NCBI RefSeq assembly: GCF_004210295.1
Contig: NZ_SDAK01000001.1
Coordinates: 434,001 to 498,000 of the forward strand
DNA: 64,000 nucleotides
Direction: 5' to 3'
Source: Lactococcus sp. S-13
GTDB taxonomy: Bacteria > Bacillota > Bacilli > Lactobacillales > Streptococcaceae
Shown here: positions 26,717-34,849 of the stretch, piece by piece
Layout of the letters: each line of letters opens with the position of its first letter
Numbering within the stretch: position 1 is the stretch's first letter
Position numbers and translations under genes: made by a program
The notes under the pieces: model-generated
The model's database searches: none
Told to the model about the DNA's origin: nothing
The model's input: the letters and a program-made list of their open reading frames with translations, nothing else

Positions 26717-27247
26717 TTGAAAATTCCCAAAGAAGGCGACTTTATCACGATTCAAAGCTATAAACATGATGGGAACCTACATCGTACTTGGCGCGATACA
26801 ATGGTTCTGAAAACAAATGAAAATTCAATTATTGGGGTAAATGATCACACACTGGTAACGGAGTCCGATGATCGTCGTTGGGTGACACGCGAACCTGCGA
26901 TCGTTTATTTCCACAAAAAGTTTTGGTTTAACATCATTGCTATGATTCGTGAGGAAGGCGTCAGCTACTACTGCAATCTAGCGAGTCCCTTCGTCCTTGA
27001 TAACGAAGCATTGAAATATATTGATTATGACCTTGATGTGAAAGTTTTTAAAGATGGCGAGAAAAAATTGCTCGATGTCGAAGAATATGAGCGTCACCGT
27101 CGTCAAATGCATTATCCTAAAGAAATCGATCATATTTTGAAAGAAAATGTCAAAATTCTTGTTGATTGGATCAACAATGAAAAAGGGCCATTTTCTAAAG
27201 AATATGTCGAGATTTGGTACAATCGTTATCATCAGTTAAAAAAATAA
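26717..27247 (+). CDS. DUF402 nucleoside di/triphosphatase-like protein
   Basis: 176-residue member of the DUF402 / Ntdp family (S. aureus Sa1684-type nucleoside phosphatases). Core signatures: [15 protein letters not shown] at the N-terminus, [22 protein letters not shown] in the middle (quoted in part), and [12 protein letters not shown] choose a TTG start at 26717 (MKIPKEG), which matches the family's N-terminus and length and has an AAGTGAG-like site eight bases upstream; a GTG at 26705 is possible. Followed immediately by the structured element at 27247. Confidence 0.85.
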   Translation: MKIPKEGDFITIQSYKHDGNLHRTWRDTMVLKTNENSIIGVNDHTLVTESDDRRWVTREPAIVYFHKKFWFNIIAMIREEGVSYYCNLASPFVLDNEALKYIDYDLDVKVFKDGEKKLLDVEEYERHRRQMHYPKEIDHILKENVKILVDWINNEKGPFSKEYVEIWYNRYHQLKK

Positions 27248-27350
27248 GTTATTGGCAACCTAAGGGTCAGCTGCTTTAGCGGCTAGACTTCTAGGCTGGG
27301 TGACCTCGTCTCACAGATGTGAGGTTGTTCCCATTGCCAATAACTTTTTT
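27247..27350 (+). ncRNA. structured ~100-nt element closed by a 12-bp stem
   Basis: Bases 27247-27258 pair perfectly with 27334-27345, followed by T6. T runs exist on both strands, so it can end transcripts either way. Unlike a plain terminator, the ~75-nt interior holds further hairpins: AGCTGC/GCGGCT with a TTTA loop (27269-27284), CTCAC/GTGAG with an AGAT loop (27310-27323), and a competing GGTCA/TGACC pairing (27265-27269 with 27301-27305). An extended -10 (TGGTACAAT, ~27216-27224) could start it on the plus strand; a weak TATAAA lies upstream on the minus strand. Not SRP RNA, 6S, tmRNA or any riboswitch I know. Could be a DUF402 3'-UTR RNA. Confidence 0.45.
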
Positions 27351-27361
27351 ACTTATTTTAT

Positions 27362-27411
27362 AGAGAAAATGCTGACGGATGATGCGGAAAAATTACGTCA
27401 GCATTTTTTCT
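27362..27411 (-). repeat. inverted pair of dispersed elements (focA terminator)
   Basis: An exact copy at 27362-27377 on the plus strand and a one-mismatch inverted copy at 27396-27411 form a ~15-bp hairpin that ends on the focA stop codon and has a T-rich flank; it likely terminates focA. Confidence 0.75.
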
Positions 27412-28189
27412 ATTTTTTCAATTCATTCATTTGCCGTCTGTAACCTAACGTGTAGAAACCGGCGACAAAAATGACGCCACCAATGATATTTCCTAGATAA
27501 ACAAAGGAAAAATTATGGGCAAAGTCGAGCCAGCTTGCTCCATTTTCAAAAATCGCCGCTGGAATGACAAAGGCATTTGCAATGCTGTGCTGAAAACCAA
27601 TCGCTACAAAGGCCATGATTGGAAACCAAATAGCAAGTAGTTTTCCGGCAGCATCTTTAGCCCCGTAGCAAAGCCACATGGCAATGCCGACAAACCAATT
27701 ACAACCAATCCCCGACAAGATTTCCTGCGACCAAGAAGCTGAAATCTTGACTTGAGCCAAGCGGAAAAGTTCGTCTTTAAACTCAGCGGTTGCCGTCAAC
27801 CCGACCAAATGACCAAAGACAAAGGCGACAAAAATAGCGCCTAAAACATTGAAAATGGTGATCACTATCCAATTTTTGATTAGTTCAACAAAGGTCACTT
27901 TTTTAGCAAAAAAAGACGCTGAAACGGCGGTCATGTTTGATGTAATCAGCTCTCCACCGCCCATCAAAATGACAATCAAGCCAATCGGAAAGACGCTTGC
28001 ACCAATCAGACTCGCAAGGCTACCCAAATCCTCCACAACGCTTGCTATTGTCCGAATATAAAGCAAATAGCCCAAAGAAATCATGGCGCCTCCAATAAAG
28101 CCAAGGATTGCCTTTTCTAAAAATGGACGCTTCACTTTTTCTTGTCCGTGGTGAATAGTCACCGCCAAAATTTCTGCCGGATTCATCAT
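27410..28189 (-). CDS. formate/nitrite transporter family protein
   Basis: 259-residue FNT-family channel with six helices. Typical segments: EKAILGFIGGAMISLGYLL at helix 1, the GGGELITSNM loop that forms the Omega-loop constriction, and GIGCNWFVGIAMWLCYGAK. The FNT family carries formate, nitrite, lactate or hydrosulfide; formate is likely in a lactococcus because of pyruvate formate-lyase metabolism, but the substrate is not shown by the sequence. Single gene. Confidence 0.88.
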   Translation of the reverse strand: MMNPAEILAVTIHHGQEKVKRPFLEKAILGFIGGAMISLGYLLYIRTIASVVEDLGSLASLIGASVFPIGLIVILMGGGELITSNMTAVSASFFAKKVTFVELIKNWIVITIFNVLGAIFVAFVFGHLVGLTATAEFKDELFRLAQVKISASWSQEILSGIGCNWFVGIAMWLCYGAKDAAGKLLAIWFPIMAFVAIGFQHSIANAFVIPAAIFENGASWLDFAHNFSFVYLGNIIGGVIFVAGFYTLGYRRQMNELKK

Positions 28190-28325
28190 GCTAAAATTCT
28201 CCTCAATGTTAATTTTTGATGTTATTATTAATTTAAAGTTACTTTGTATATTCTATCACAATTTTTTCTAAAATGCTTGAAAGCGCATAAAATTCTTTAA
28301 TTGGCTCCAATCAGCTGATTTTGCT

Positions 28326-28407
28326 AGAGAAAATGCTGACGGATTCTGTTTGAGAGAGAAAAAATGCTGACGTAAGTTAAAATAAGCTTTTCGTCAGCAT
28401 TTTTGGC
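28326..28407 (-). repeat. dispersed elements after the ABC permease gene
   Basis: Plus-strand cores at 28336 (exact 16-mer) and 28367 (two extra bases), 31 bp apart, and an inverted core at 28392. The last two form an AAAAATGCTGACG / CGTCAGCATTTTT hairpin just past the ABC permease stop, a probable terminator. Confidence 0.75.
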
Positions 28408-28431
28408 GTATTTTTTAGATACAAAAGTAAT

Positions 28432-30060
28432 TTAGCCGCCGATTAAATCTCGTTTGCGGTAGCCCATATAAGCCACCGTCATCAGTCCCGCAGAGAGCAG
28501 CAAAATCGTCAAAACCGGAGTCCAAGCCATTTGCTCCACAGGCATTTTGGGCAGATAATCATAAATATTTAATTTTTCCAACCACTGTGGCAAATCAAGC
28601 AAACGTCCCAGATAGGTCATGAACAACAAGAAGCCGACATAGCCCCAGATTAGTCCCACCGCGCGCGGTAAGAAAGCAATCAACAAACTCAAAAGAGCGA
28701 GGACAAAAACAATTCCCACCACCCAAACCAGCGCAGGCTGGATGATTTCGGCAAAAGTCAGCGGATTTTCCATGCTCTTTTGCTCAATATAAATGCCAAC
28801 CGCCGTTAAAAATTGGGCGAAAAGACTAGCCACAAGCGCCAAAATCACATACGTCCAATACACTTTCGCACGTGAGACAGGCAGGGCATAGAGTTGTTCT
28901 TGTCGATTTTTTCGCTCCTCTGTGGTCATTCTACTCAAAAGAATCACCGCAAAAGCCGCCACTAAAATCGAAAGGATGGAAAACAAAGTGACCATAAAAT
29001 TTCCCACAATTGCTTTGTGCGCTGTTGCATCGCCCACAAAAATCTGCTTGACGGTCGGATTACTATTGATAAACTCATCCATCTGTCCAAACATCGAGCC
29101 ATAAACCAAGCCCAAGACAAAGAAAGCAACTAACCAAGCAAAAATCATTTTCTTTTGCAAGCTCAAGACGAGTCCCGGTAAGCTGAGTAAGCTTTTTTTA
29201 GCCTGCGCACGTCCACGCCCTTCGGGCAAATAGCCCGCTCCTATATCTCGTTTCATTTCTAAAAGATAGGCTAGCAAAAGTAAGACTCCAGCCAGTAAAA
29301 GTGCCAAAACAACACCTAACCAATTTTCAAAACTTTTAGCATAGGGAAAGCCCAGATAAGACCAAGCTAGCGGATTAAACCAACCTGCATGAACTGCCGA
29401 AACATCGGTACCCATGCGTAAGATATAAAACAAACCTAAAAGACCAAAAGTTGCCCCTTTTGCCCCGGTCGCATCTGGAAAAACTTGGGCGAAAAACAGA
29501 GTGAACATTCCCCATAAAAGCCCTTGGGCACTTGTGGAGCAAGCAAAAAGGAGATTGCTATGCCAGTCATTCAGCCCAGTCACATTTTGAGCTTGAATGG
29601 AGAGGGCCAAAGCAAAAGCGATGATGAGGTGCAAAGCCATCAACTCCAAAACAACTGCGGTGGTATTGGCCAATTTTCCGATTGAATAAGAGCGAAAAAG
29701 CTCGGCAATGCCGTCATCTTCTTCTTTTCTTGTCCGATTGATGACATAAATAATCGAGATAATAGCAAAGGTGATGGCGGTAATCAAAGTCATTGTTTGT
29801 CCAAAAATCGGCCCCAAGCTATAAGCTGCGGGACTTTTGATTGGGGTAGTTCCGAATAAGCCAATCATGGCTGGATTCTTGACAAACATAGTATACATCG
29901 TACTTGCTGTGGCTGGACTAGCGGCTACTTCCATCTTTCCTACACCAGAAGCAGCAAAAGCTAAAAGTCCTAAAAGCCAAAAAATCAATTTGAGCCAGTC
30001 GCGCTTAAGCAAAACCTTAAGCATGGTTCCTGTTTTTGAGAGTGGTTGGTTCATGAGCAT
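28432..30060 (-). CDS. ABC-2 type exporter permease
   Basis: 542 residues with about twelve predicted helices in two halves separated by a soluble loop near residues 270-300. Resembles the large fused ABC-2 permeases annotated as antibiotic or polyketide exporters. Ends with a charged RKRDLIGG. Start ambiguous (MLMNQPL); the internal ATG at 30054 is also possible. Lies 15 bases after the ATPase gene; the two form an exporter repressed, presumably, by the divergent TetR protein. Substrate unknown. Confidence 0.85.
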   Translation of the reverse strand: MLMNQPLSKTGTMLKVLLKRDWLKLIFWLLGLLAFAASGVGKMEVAASPATASTMYTMFVKNPAMIGLFGTTPIKSPAAYSLGPIFGQTMTLITAITFAIISIIYVINRTRKEEDDGIAELFRSYSIGKLANTTAVVLELMALHLIIAFALALSIQAQNVTGLNDWHSNLLFACSTSAQGLLWGMFTLFFAQVFPDATGAKGATFGLLGLFYILRMGTDVSAVHAGWFNPLAWSYLGFPYAKSFENWLGVVLALLLAGVLLLLAYLLEMKRDIGAGYLPEGRGRAQAKKSLLSLPGLVLSLQKKMIFAWLVAFFVLGLVYGSMFGQMDEFINSNPTVKQIFVGDATAHKAIVGNFMVTLFSILSILVAAFAVILLSRMTTEERKNRQEQLYALPVSRAKVYWTYVILALVASLFAQFLTAVGIYIEQKSMENPLTFAEIIQPALVWVVGIVFVLALLSLLIAFLPRAVGLIWGYVGFLLFMTYLGRLLDLPQWLEKLNIYDYLPKMPVEQMAWTPVLTILLLSAGLMTVAYMGYRKRDLIGG

Positions 30061-30075
30061 TCCTCCTTTTCATCT

Positions 30076-30954
30076 CTATTCATAATGGCGCATGAACAAA
30101 TCCTCAAGCGTTGGCGGTGTTGATTCTAATTTTTTAATACCGTATGGAAGTAAGGTAGCCAAAATGCTGTCAATATGGTCAGATTCGGCTTGGAAACTGG
30201 CTTTATTTTCTGTCAGCTGCAAATCATACACCCCTGCTAATTCACTCAGCGCTGTGGGGCTCTCTTTGGTTTCTACTTTATATTGATAGCGGGTCAAATG
30301 GCGTAAATCATCTAAACTGCCTGTTTCTACGATTTCACCCTTGCGAATGACCGCCACACGATCTGCTAATTTTTCGACTTCTGAGAGAATGTGGCTTGAC
30401 AGAATGATTGCTTTGCCTGCTGCTTTGAGCTTTTCAACCTCAGCTTGAAAAACGGCTTCCATGAGTGGATCCAAACCGCTAGTCGGCTCATCAAAGATGT
30501 AGAGTTCGGCTTCACAAGCCAAAGCCGCAATCAATGCAATTTTTTGCCGATTACCTTTGGAGTAAGAGCGCGCTTTTTTCTTGGGATTTAAGTCAAACTT
30601 AGCGATGAGAGCATCTCTTTTTTCTCGATTGATTTCGCCGTGGAGTTTTAAAAATAAGTCAATGATTTCGCCACCTGAAAGATTAGGCCATAGGTAGACA
30701 TCGCCTGGTACATAAGCAATTTTTTGATGGATTTGGATGGAATCTCGCCAGACGTCTTGTCCAAAAATCTTGGCTGAGCCTGCTGAGGCGCGGATGATTC
30801 CCAGCAATACCCGAATGGTCGTTGATTTTCCAGAACCATTTGGGCCTATGTAGCCTAAGACTTCGCCGGAATTGACTTCAAAATTAACATTTTTTAGGGC
30901 CTGAAATTTACCAAAATTCTTTTGCAAACCTTCTACTTCAACGATTTTTACCAT
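30076..30954 (-). CDS. ABC exporter ATP-binding protein
   Basis: 292 residues. Walker A GPNGSGKSTT (~38-47), signature YSKGNRQKIALIAAL (degenerate: SKGNR rather than SGGQ, common in this exporter group), Walker B LYIFDEPTSGLDP, switch His in SSHILSE. The ~70-residue C-terminal domain is typical of the drug-exporter ATPases. Promoter and operator lie between it and the divergent tetR. Confidence 0.93.
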   Translation of the reverse strand: MVKIVEVEGLQKNFGKFQALKNVNFEVNSGEVLGYIGPNGSGKSTTIRVLLGIIRASAGSAKIFGQDVWRDSIQIHQKIAYVPGDVYLWPNLSGGEIIDLFLKLHGEINREKRDALIAKFDLNPKKKARSYSKGNRQKIALIAALACEAELYIFDEPTSGLDPLMEAVFQAEVEKLKAAGKAIILSSHILSEVEKLADRVAVIRKGEIVETGSLDDLRHLTRYQYKVETKESPTALSELAGVYDLQLTENKASFQAESDHIDSILATLLPYGIKKLESTPPTLEDLFMRHYE

Positions 30955-30987
30955 CTTTTTTCCTCCAAAGAATCTGGTTTTTAAATT

Positions 30988-31013
30988 TGAACTATTCTTT
31001 TATTTATAGTTCA
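30988..31013. promoter_or_regulatory. candidate TetR operator
   Basis: TGAACTAT and ATAGTTCA, perfect 8-bp arms with a 10-bp gap, just downstream of the exporter -10. Further TGAAC/GTTCA half-sites occur at about 31039, 31070 and 31104. Confidence 0.5.
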
Positions 31014-31014
31014 T

Positions 31015-31058
31015 ATTATACTCTTTTGTTTGAAATGGTTCAATAAAAACGTTATAAT
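31015..31058. promoter_or_regulatory. divergent overlapping promoters, exporter and tetR
   Basis: Minus strand: TTGAAC (31038-31043) and TATAAT (31015-31020), spacer 17. Plus strand: TTGAAA (31030-31035) and TATAAT (31053-31058), spacer 17. The two promoters interlock, so they compete for RNA polymerase. Confidence 0.75.
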
Positions 31059-31114
31059 TTTTATAGTGAACGCTGTGGCGGTTTTCAGAAATATAATCAG
31101 AAAGTGAACTTCTA

Positions 31115-31673
31115 ATGAATCAAACAGAAAAAAAGAAAAAAAGCGATCTTAGCGGTCACTTTTGAACTTTTAAATCAAAAACGTATCAAAGAAATCACCG
31201 TGGACGAAATTGCCCAAAAAGCCGAAGTTTCCAAAGTGACGCTCTTTAAATATTTTCAAAGCAAAAATCAGCTCATGAACCTTGTGATTATCACTGCTTT
31301 TAAAAATATGGTCACCGAAATCGAAGCAATCCTCCAAAGTCCGCTGGATTTTACCAGCACTTATGAGGCAATCACTCAGCTCAAAGTCAAGCAAATCAAG
31401 CAATATAGCCCTACCTTCTCGGAGAATTTGATGCTACAATACTCCGAAAGTCCTGATTTTTTTGACCCAGACACGCTGTCTATTCAGACGAAAATTTATG
31501 AGGAACTTTTCAACAAGGGCCAAAAAGAGGGGAAAATTGCCCCAAACTACAGTAAAGATGATTTTTTGTTCATTCTTCATCTTTTTTCCGAAGGAATGAA
31601 AGGACTCCCCGCCGATGTTCTACTGGAAAAAGTAACACTCATCTCCCAATTTTTTATCAAGGGTTGGCAATAA
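31115..31673 (+). pseudogene. TetR regulator frameshifted in an A7-G-A7 tract
   Basis: The ATG at 31115 opens a frame (MNQTEKKKK...) that hits TGA after 16 codons. One base shift in the tract 31128-31142 (A7 G A7) would give MNQTEKKKKAILAVTFELLN and then a complete TetR protein of ~185 residues, with helix-turn-helix ITVDEIAQKAEVSKVTLFKYF. As sequenced, only an internal GTG at 31200 could start the main frame, and that would cut off part of the DNA-binding domain. Loss of function, transcriptional slippage in the A tract, or a sequencing error are all possible. Divergent from the ABC exporter it presumably controls. Confidence 0.75.
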
Positions 31674-31680
31674 AACATCA

Positions 31681-31709
31681 AAAAAACCGCAGAATGAGCG
31701 GATTTTTTT
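31681..31709 (+). terminator. tetR terminator
   Basis: A6-CCGC / GCGG-A-T7 hairpin with a 7-nt loop. Confidence 0.75.
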
Positions 31710-31731
31710 GTTTTTAGCTGAAATTAAATCA

Positions 31732-31811
31732 CGTCAGCATTTTCTCTGCCTGTTTTGACTCAAATTAAAATGCGTCAGCATTTTCTCTGCCTATCCGTCA
31801 GTAAAATGATC
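31732..31811 (-). repeat. three dispersed elements downstream of whiA
   Basis: Cores at 31732 and 31773 (both exact 16-mers) and 31796 (partial), spaced 41 and 23 bp, in sense orientation for whiA. The two exact copies share 20 identical bases, from CGTCAG to TCTCTGCCTR. Confidence 0.9.
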
Positions 31812-32728
31812 TAATTTTCCAGCTGTTTTAGCTCATTTGCTCGCTCAATCAATTTGCGGATTCGGTGATTTACACCTGATTTTCCCAAGGGCGGATCCAA
31901 CAATTCGCCCAATTCTTTAATCGTCGCTTCTGGATTTTCTAAGCGCAGGCGAGCAATTTCTTTCAAAGCAAAAGGCAGCTGCTCCAATTCTTTTTTTTCA
32001 TTGAGAAATTCAATGGCTTCGATCGCTTCTTGGGCGGCCAATACTGATTTGGCGATGTTGGCACTCTCAAAATTCGACTGACGATTCGCTAAACCGCGCA
32101 TTTCTCGCATAATTTTCGCTTCCTCAAATTTCAAGCGCGCCTTCATTGCCCCAATCAAAGTCAGAAAATCCATAATTTCCTCAGCTCTTGATAAATAAAG
32201 AATCCAGCGGTTTTTTCGCTCGATTACTCGCGCATTCAAGCCAAAATCCACAAACATTTCCTGCAAGTCTTCAGCGTGTTCTTGATAAACATTGGCGATG
32301 GAGAGCTGATATTCTCCTTTTTCTGGATTGTGCAGACTACCTGACGACAAAAAAGCACCACGCAGATAATCTTTTTTAATAAATTCATCATTTTTGACAA
32401 ATTCAGGCACCCCATTATCCAACATCAAAGAATCCGCCAGACTTAGCTCATCTAATAGCTCAGCTGCACCGTTTTCTACATACACCGTATAGACGCGATT
32501 CTTAGAAAGTGTCGTTTTTTGATGCACGCGAATTTCTGCTCGAATCTCATAAAGTTCTAATAACATCTGATAAATATATTTTGCCGTTCCTGCATTTTCT
32601 GTTGCGATTGACAAGGTCAATCCACCAAAAATTCCTACCGAACCATTCATACGTACCAGAGCTAAAAGCGTGCCAGTCGTTGCTAAATTACGTGTCAACT
32701 CATTTTTGACATCACTTGTAAAACTCAT
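31811..32728 (-). CDS. whiA: WhiA family DNA-binding protein
   Basis: 305 residues. N-terminal LAGLIDADG-like domain without catalytic residues and a C-terminal WhiA helix-turn-helix (TIKELGELLDPPLGKSGVNHRIRKL, quoted in part). In Firmicutes it influences cell division and chromosome segregation. Last gene of the conserved rapZ-yvcK-whiA cluster, with 173 bases and two dispersed-element cores between it and yvcK. Confidence 0.96.
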   Translation of the reverse strand: MSFTSDVKNELTRNLATTGTLLALVRMNGSVGIFGGLTLSIATENAGTAKYIYQMLLELYEIRAEIRVHQKTTLSKNRVYTVYVENGAAELLDELSLADSLMLDNGVPEFVKNDEFIKKDYLRGAFLSSGSLHNPEKGEYQLSIANVYQEHAEDLQEMFVDFGLNARVIERKNRWILYLSRAEEIMDFLTLIGAMKARLKFEEAKIMREMRGLANRQSNFESANIAKSVLAAQEAIEAIEFLNEKKELEQLPFALKEIARLRLENPEATIKELGELLDPPLGKSGVNHRIRKLIERANELKQLEN

Positions 32729-32811
32729 ATTTTCTGATTTCTCTCAGGAGATGATTCCCCCTATTTTCTTCCTTTTTCACTAAAATTAAAAATACATAAG
32801 AAAAAATACAT

Positions 32812-32890
32812 AACTTTTTTACTGACGGATTCTAAAAAAAATAGTTTTAATATTTTTTTCTCACAATACAAATCCGTCAGCATTTTCTCT
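32812..32890 (-). repeat. inverted dispersed elements between yvcK and whiA
   Basis: CTGACGGATT at 32822 and AATCCGTCAG at 32871-32880 form 10-bp inverted arms; the second belongs to an exact 16-mer (32875-32890). Confidence 0.8.
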
Positions 32891-32901
32891 CATCATTTTC
32901 T

Positions 32902-33873
32902 TCATTTGCAGTGGGAAAATTCCACGATTTCACGTCCCACAGCCGTGCCATCATGAAAAGCACCCCCATCACGCAATTCCAAAAAATTATTAGAAATCAC
33001 ATTGACTCCTTCAGCTTTCAAAGCTGCAAAATCATGCTCAACCTGCACCAAATACTCATCAAATTTATTGGTATTCATGTATTCTTCAGGCACCTCTTGA
33101 ATATTGACCAGCACTGTATCAATCACCTTTGTGCCAATATGTTCATGTAGCACTCGCACATGATCCGCATCTGAAAAATGCTCAGTTTCTCCGCGTTGCG
33201 TCATGATATTGCAGACATAAATAATCTTGGCTGATGTTTTCCACAAAGCTTCACAAATTTCAGGAATAACAATATTAGGCAAAATCGAAGTGAAAAGTGA
33301 CCCTGGCCCCAGCACAATCGTATCCGCCTCCATAATTGATTTCACCACATTTCGAGAAGCAACCGGATCAGCACCCGTATCCGTTTGGGTCAAATAAACA
33401 TGATCAATCAAGCCCTTGTAAGCCGCGATGTGACTCTCTCCAGCCACCTCATGCCCATCTTTAAAAACCGCGTGCAAAGTCAATGCCGCATCTGACGACG
33501 GATAAATTTTCCCATCCACATGAAAAAATTGCGCCAAAGTTTGAATCGCCCTATAAGTTGAGCCCTGCATCTCCGAAATGGCCGCAATAATCAAATTGCC
33601 CAGTGGGTGTCCCGCCAGCTCACCGTCCGTTTCATCAAAGCGATATTGTAAAATATCCGCATAAAATCGCGGCATATCAGACATCGCAATCAAGACATTA
33701 CGCAAATCCCCCGGCGGAGCAATAGAAACCGCAGAGCGAATCCGTCCTGACGATCCCCCGTCATCAGCCACCGTCACAATGGCTGTCAAATCAACCTTTT
33801 CCTTGCGTAAAGCACGTAAAACGACAGGAATCCCTGTTCCTCCACCGATAACCACTACTTTTGGATTACTCAT
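32902..33873 (-). CDS. yvcK: gluconeogenesis factor YvcK (CofD-like)
   Basis: 323 residues of the CofD/YvcK fold; binds UDP-sugars and is needed for growth on gluconeogenic carbon and for cell-wall homeostasis in relatives. Motifs [13 protein letters not shown] at the N-terminus, [10 protein letters not shown] (~38), PPGDLRNVL (~53) and [13 protein letters not shown] (~195). Its ATG overlaps the rapZ stop by 4 bases. Confidence 0.96.
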   Translation of the reverse strand: MSNPKVVVIGGGTGIPVVLRALRKEKVDLTAIVTVADDGGSSGRIRSAVSIAPPGDLRNVLIAMSDMPRFYADILQYRFDETDGELAGHPLGNLIIAAISEMQGSTYRAIQTLAQFFHVDGKIYPSSDAALTLHAVFKDGHEVAGESHIAAYKGLIDHVYLTQTDTGADPVASRNVVKSIMEADTIVLGPGSLFTSILPNIVIPEICEALWKTSAKIIYVCNIMTQRGETEHFSDADHVRVLHEHIGTKVIDTVLVNIQEVPEEYMNTNKFDEYLVQVEHDFAALKAEGVNVISNNFLELRDGGAFHDGTAVGREIVEFSHCK

Positions 33874-34757
33874 GAACGATTTACCGTTTCCTTTCTGCGC
33901 TCCTTATCTCGATGACTCGTATTCAAATGCCAATCCTTTTTCAAGGCCTTTGAGACACGCTCCGCAAAAGCGACCGAGCGATGTTGTCCACCCGTACAAC
34001 CAAAAGCTACCGTCAGAACCGATTTTCCCTCTTTTTGATAAGCAGGCAAAATTGGCACTAGCATTTTCATCAGATTTTCGTAAAATGTTTCCGACTGTGG
34101 ATGCTTCATCACATAATCATACACCGCTTGATCCGTTCCATTTTTATCCCGTAAATCCGCCACATAGTGAGGATTAGGCAAAAAGCGTACATCAAAAACT
34201 AAGTCAGCATCTAAAGGCAAGCCGTATTTAAAACCAAAAGACATGACTTCAATCCGAAAAGTAGACTCACTACTTGATGAAAATTTTTGCAAAATACGCG
34301 CGCGCAGATTTCGTGGTGTTAATTCACTCGTATCAATCACAACCTCTGCCAAATTTTTCAAATCAGCCAAGATTTCGCGTTCTTTGACAATCCCATCAAG
34401 CGTCCGCCCATCAATCGCTAGTGGATGACTCCGTCTTGTCTCCTTATACCGCGAAACCAACTCCCCATCATTCGCATCCAAGAAAAGCAACTTAAAATTC
34501 ACATTGGGATAGTCGGTCAACTCCGTCACAATCCCATGCAACTGATCAAAGAAAGCACGCGAGCGCATATCAACAACCAATGCCACCTTGTCAATCTTAT
34601 TATCGGGTTGATTCAGCAAATCAACAAACTTTTCAATCAAAGTTGGCGGCATATTGTCCACCGTAAAAAATCCCATATCCTCAAAAGATTGAATAGCTAC
34701 CGTTTTACCTGCGCCAGACATCCCTGTGATAATCACAAGATTTAAATTATTCTCCAT
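33870..34757 (-). CDS. rapZ: RNase adapter / nucleotide-binding protein RapZ (YvcJ)
   Basis: 295 residues. P-loop [10 protein letters not shown] (~11-20), Walker B-like LLFLDAND, and the C-terminal RapZ domain with [15 protein letters not shown]. In Bacillus YvcJ hydrolyses GTP and affects competence; in E. coli RapZ controls GlmZ. Which role applies here is not known. AGGAG ribosome site; first gene of rapZ-yvcK-whiA. Confidence 0.96.
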   Translation of the reverse strand: MENNLNLVIITGMSGAGKTVAIQSFEDMGFFTVDNMPPTLIEKFVDLLNQPDNKIDKVALVVDMRSRAFFDQLHGIVTELTDYPNVNFKLLFLDANDGELVSRYKETRRSHPLAIDGRTLDGIVKEREILADLKNLAEVVIDTSELTPRNLRARILQKFSSSSESTFRIEVMSFGFKYGLPLDADLVFDVRFLPNPHYVADLRDKNGTDQAVYDYVMKHPQSETFYENLMKMLVPILPAYQKEGKSVLTVAFGCTGGQHRSVAFAERVSKALKKDWHLNTSHRDKERRKETVNRS

Positions 34758-34849
34758 CCTACAAACTCCTATCTTTTTTCAATTTTCCTCGTCTCACTAC
34801 CTATTTTACCAAAATAACCCCTGATTCTCCTAGTCGCAATCAAATAAGC

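Noticed and set aside
27247-27350. SRP RNA, 6S RNA or tmRNA
   Set aside because: The conserved SRP tetraloop segment and the other family cores are absent, and the length does not fit 6S or tmRNA.
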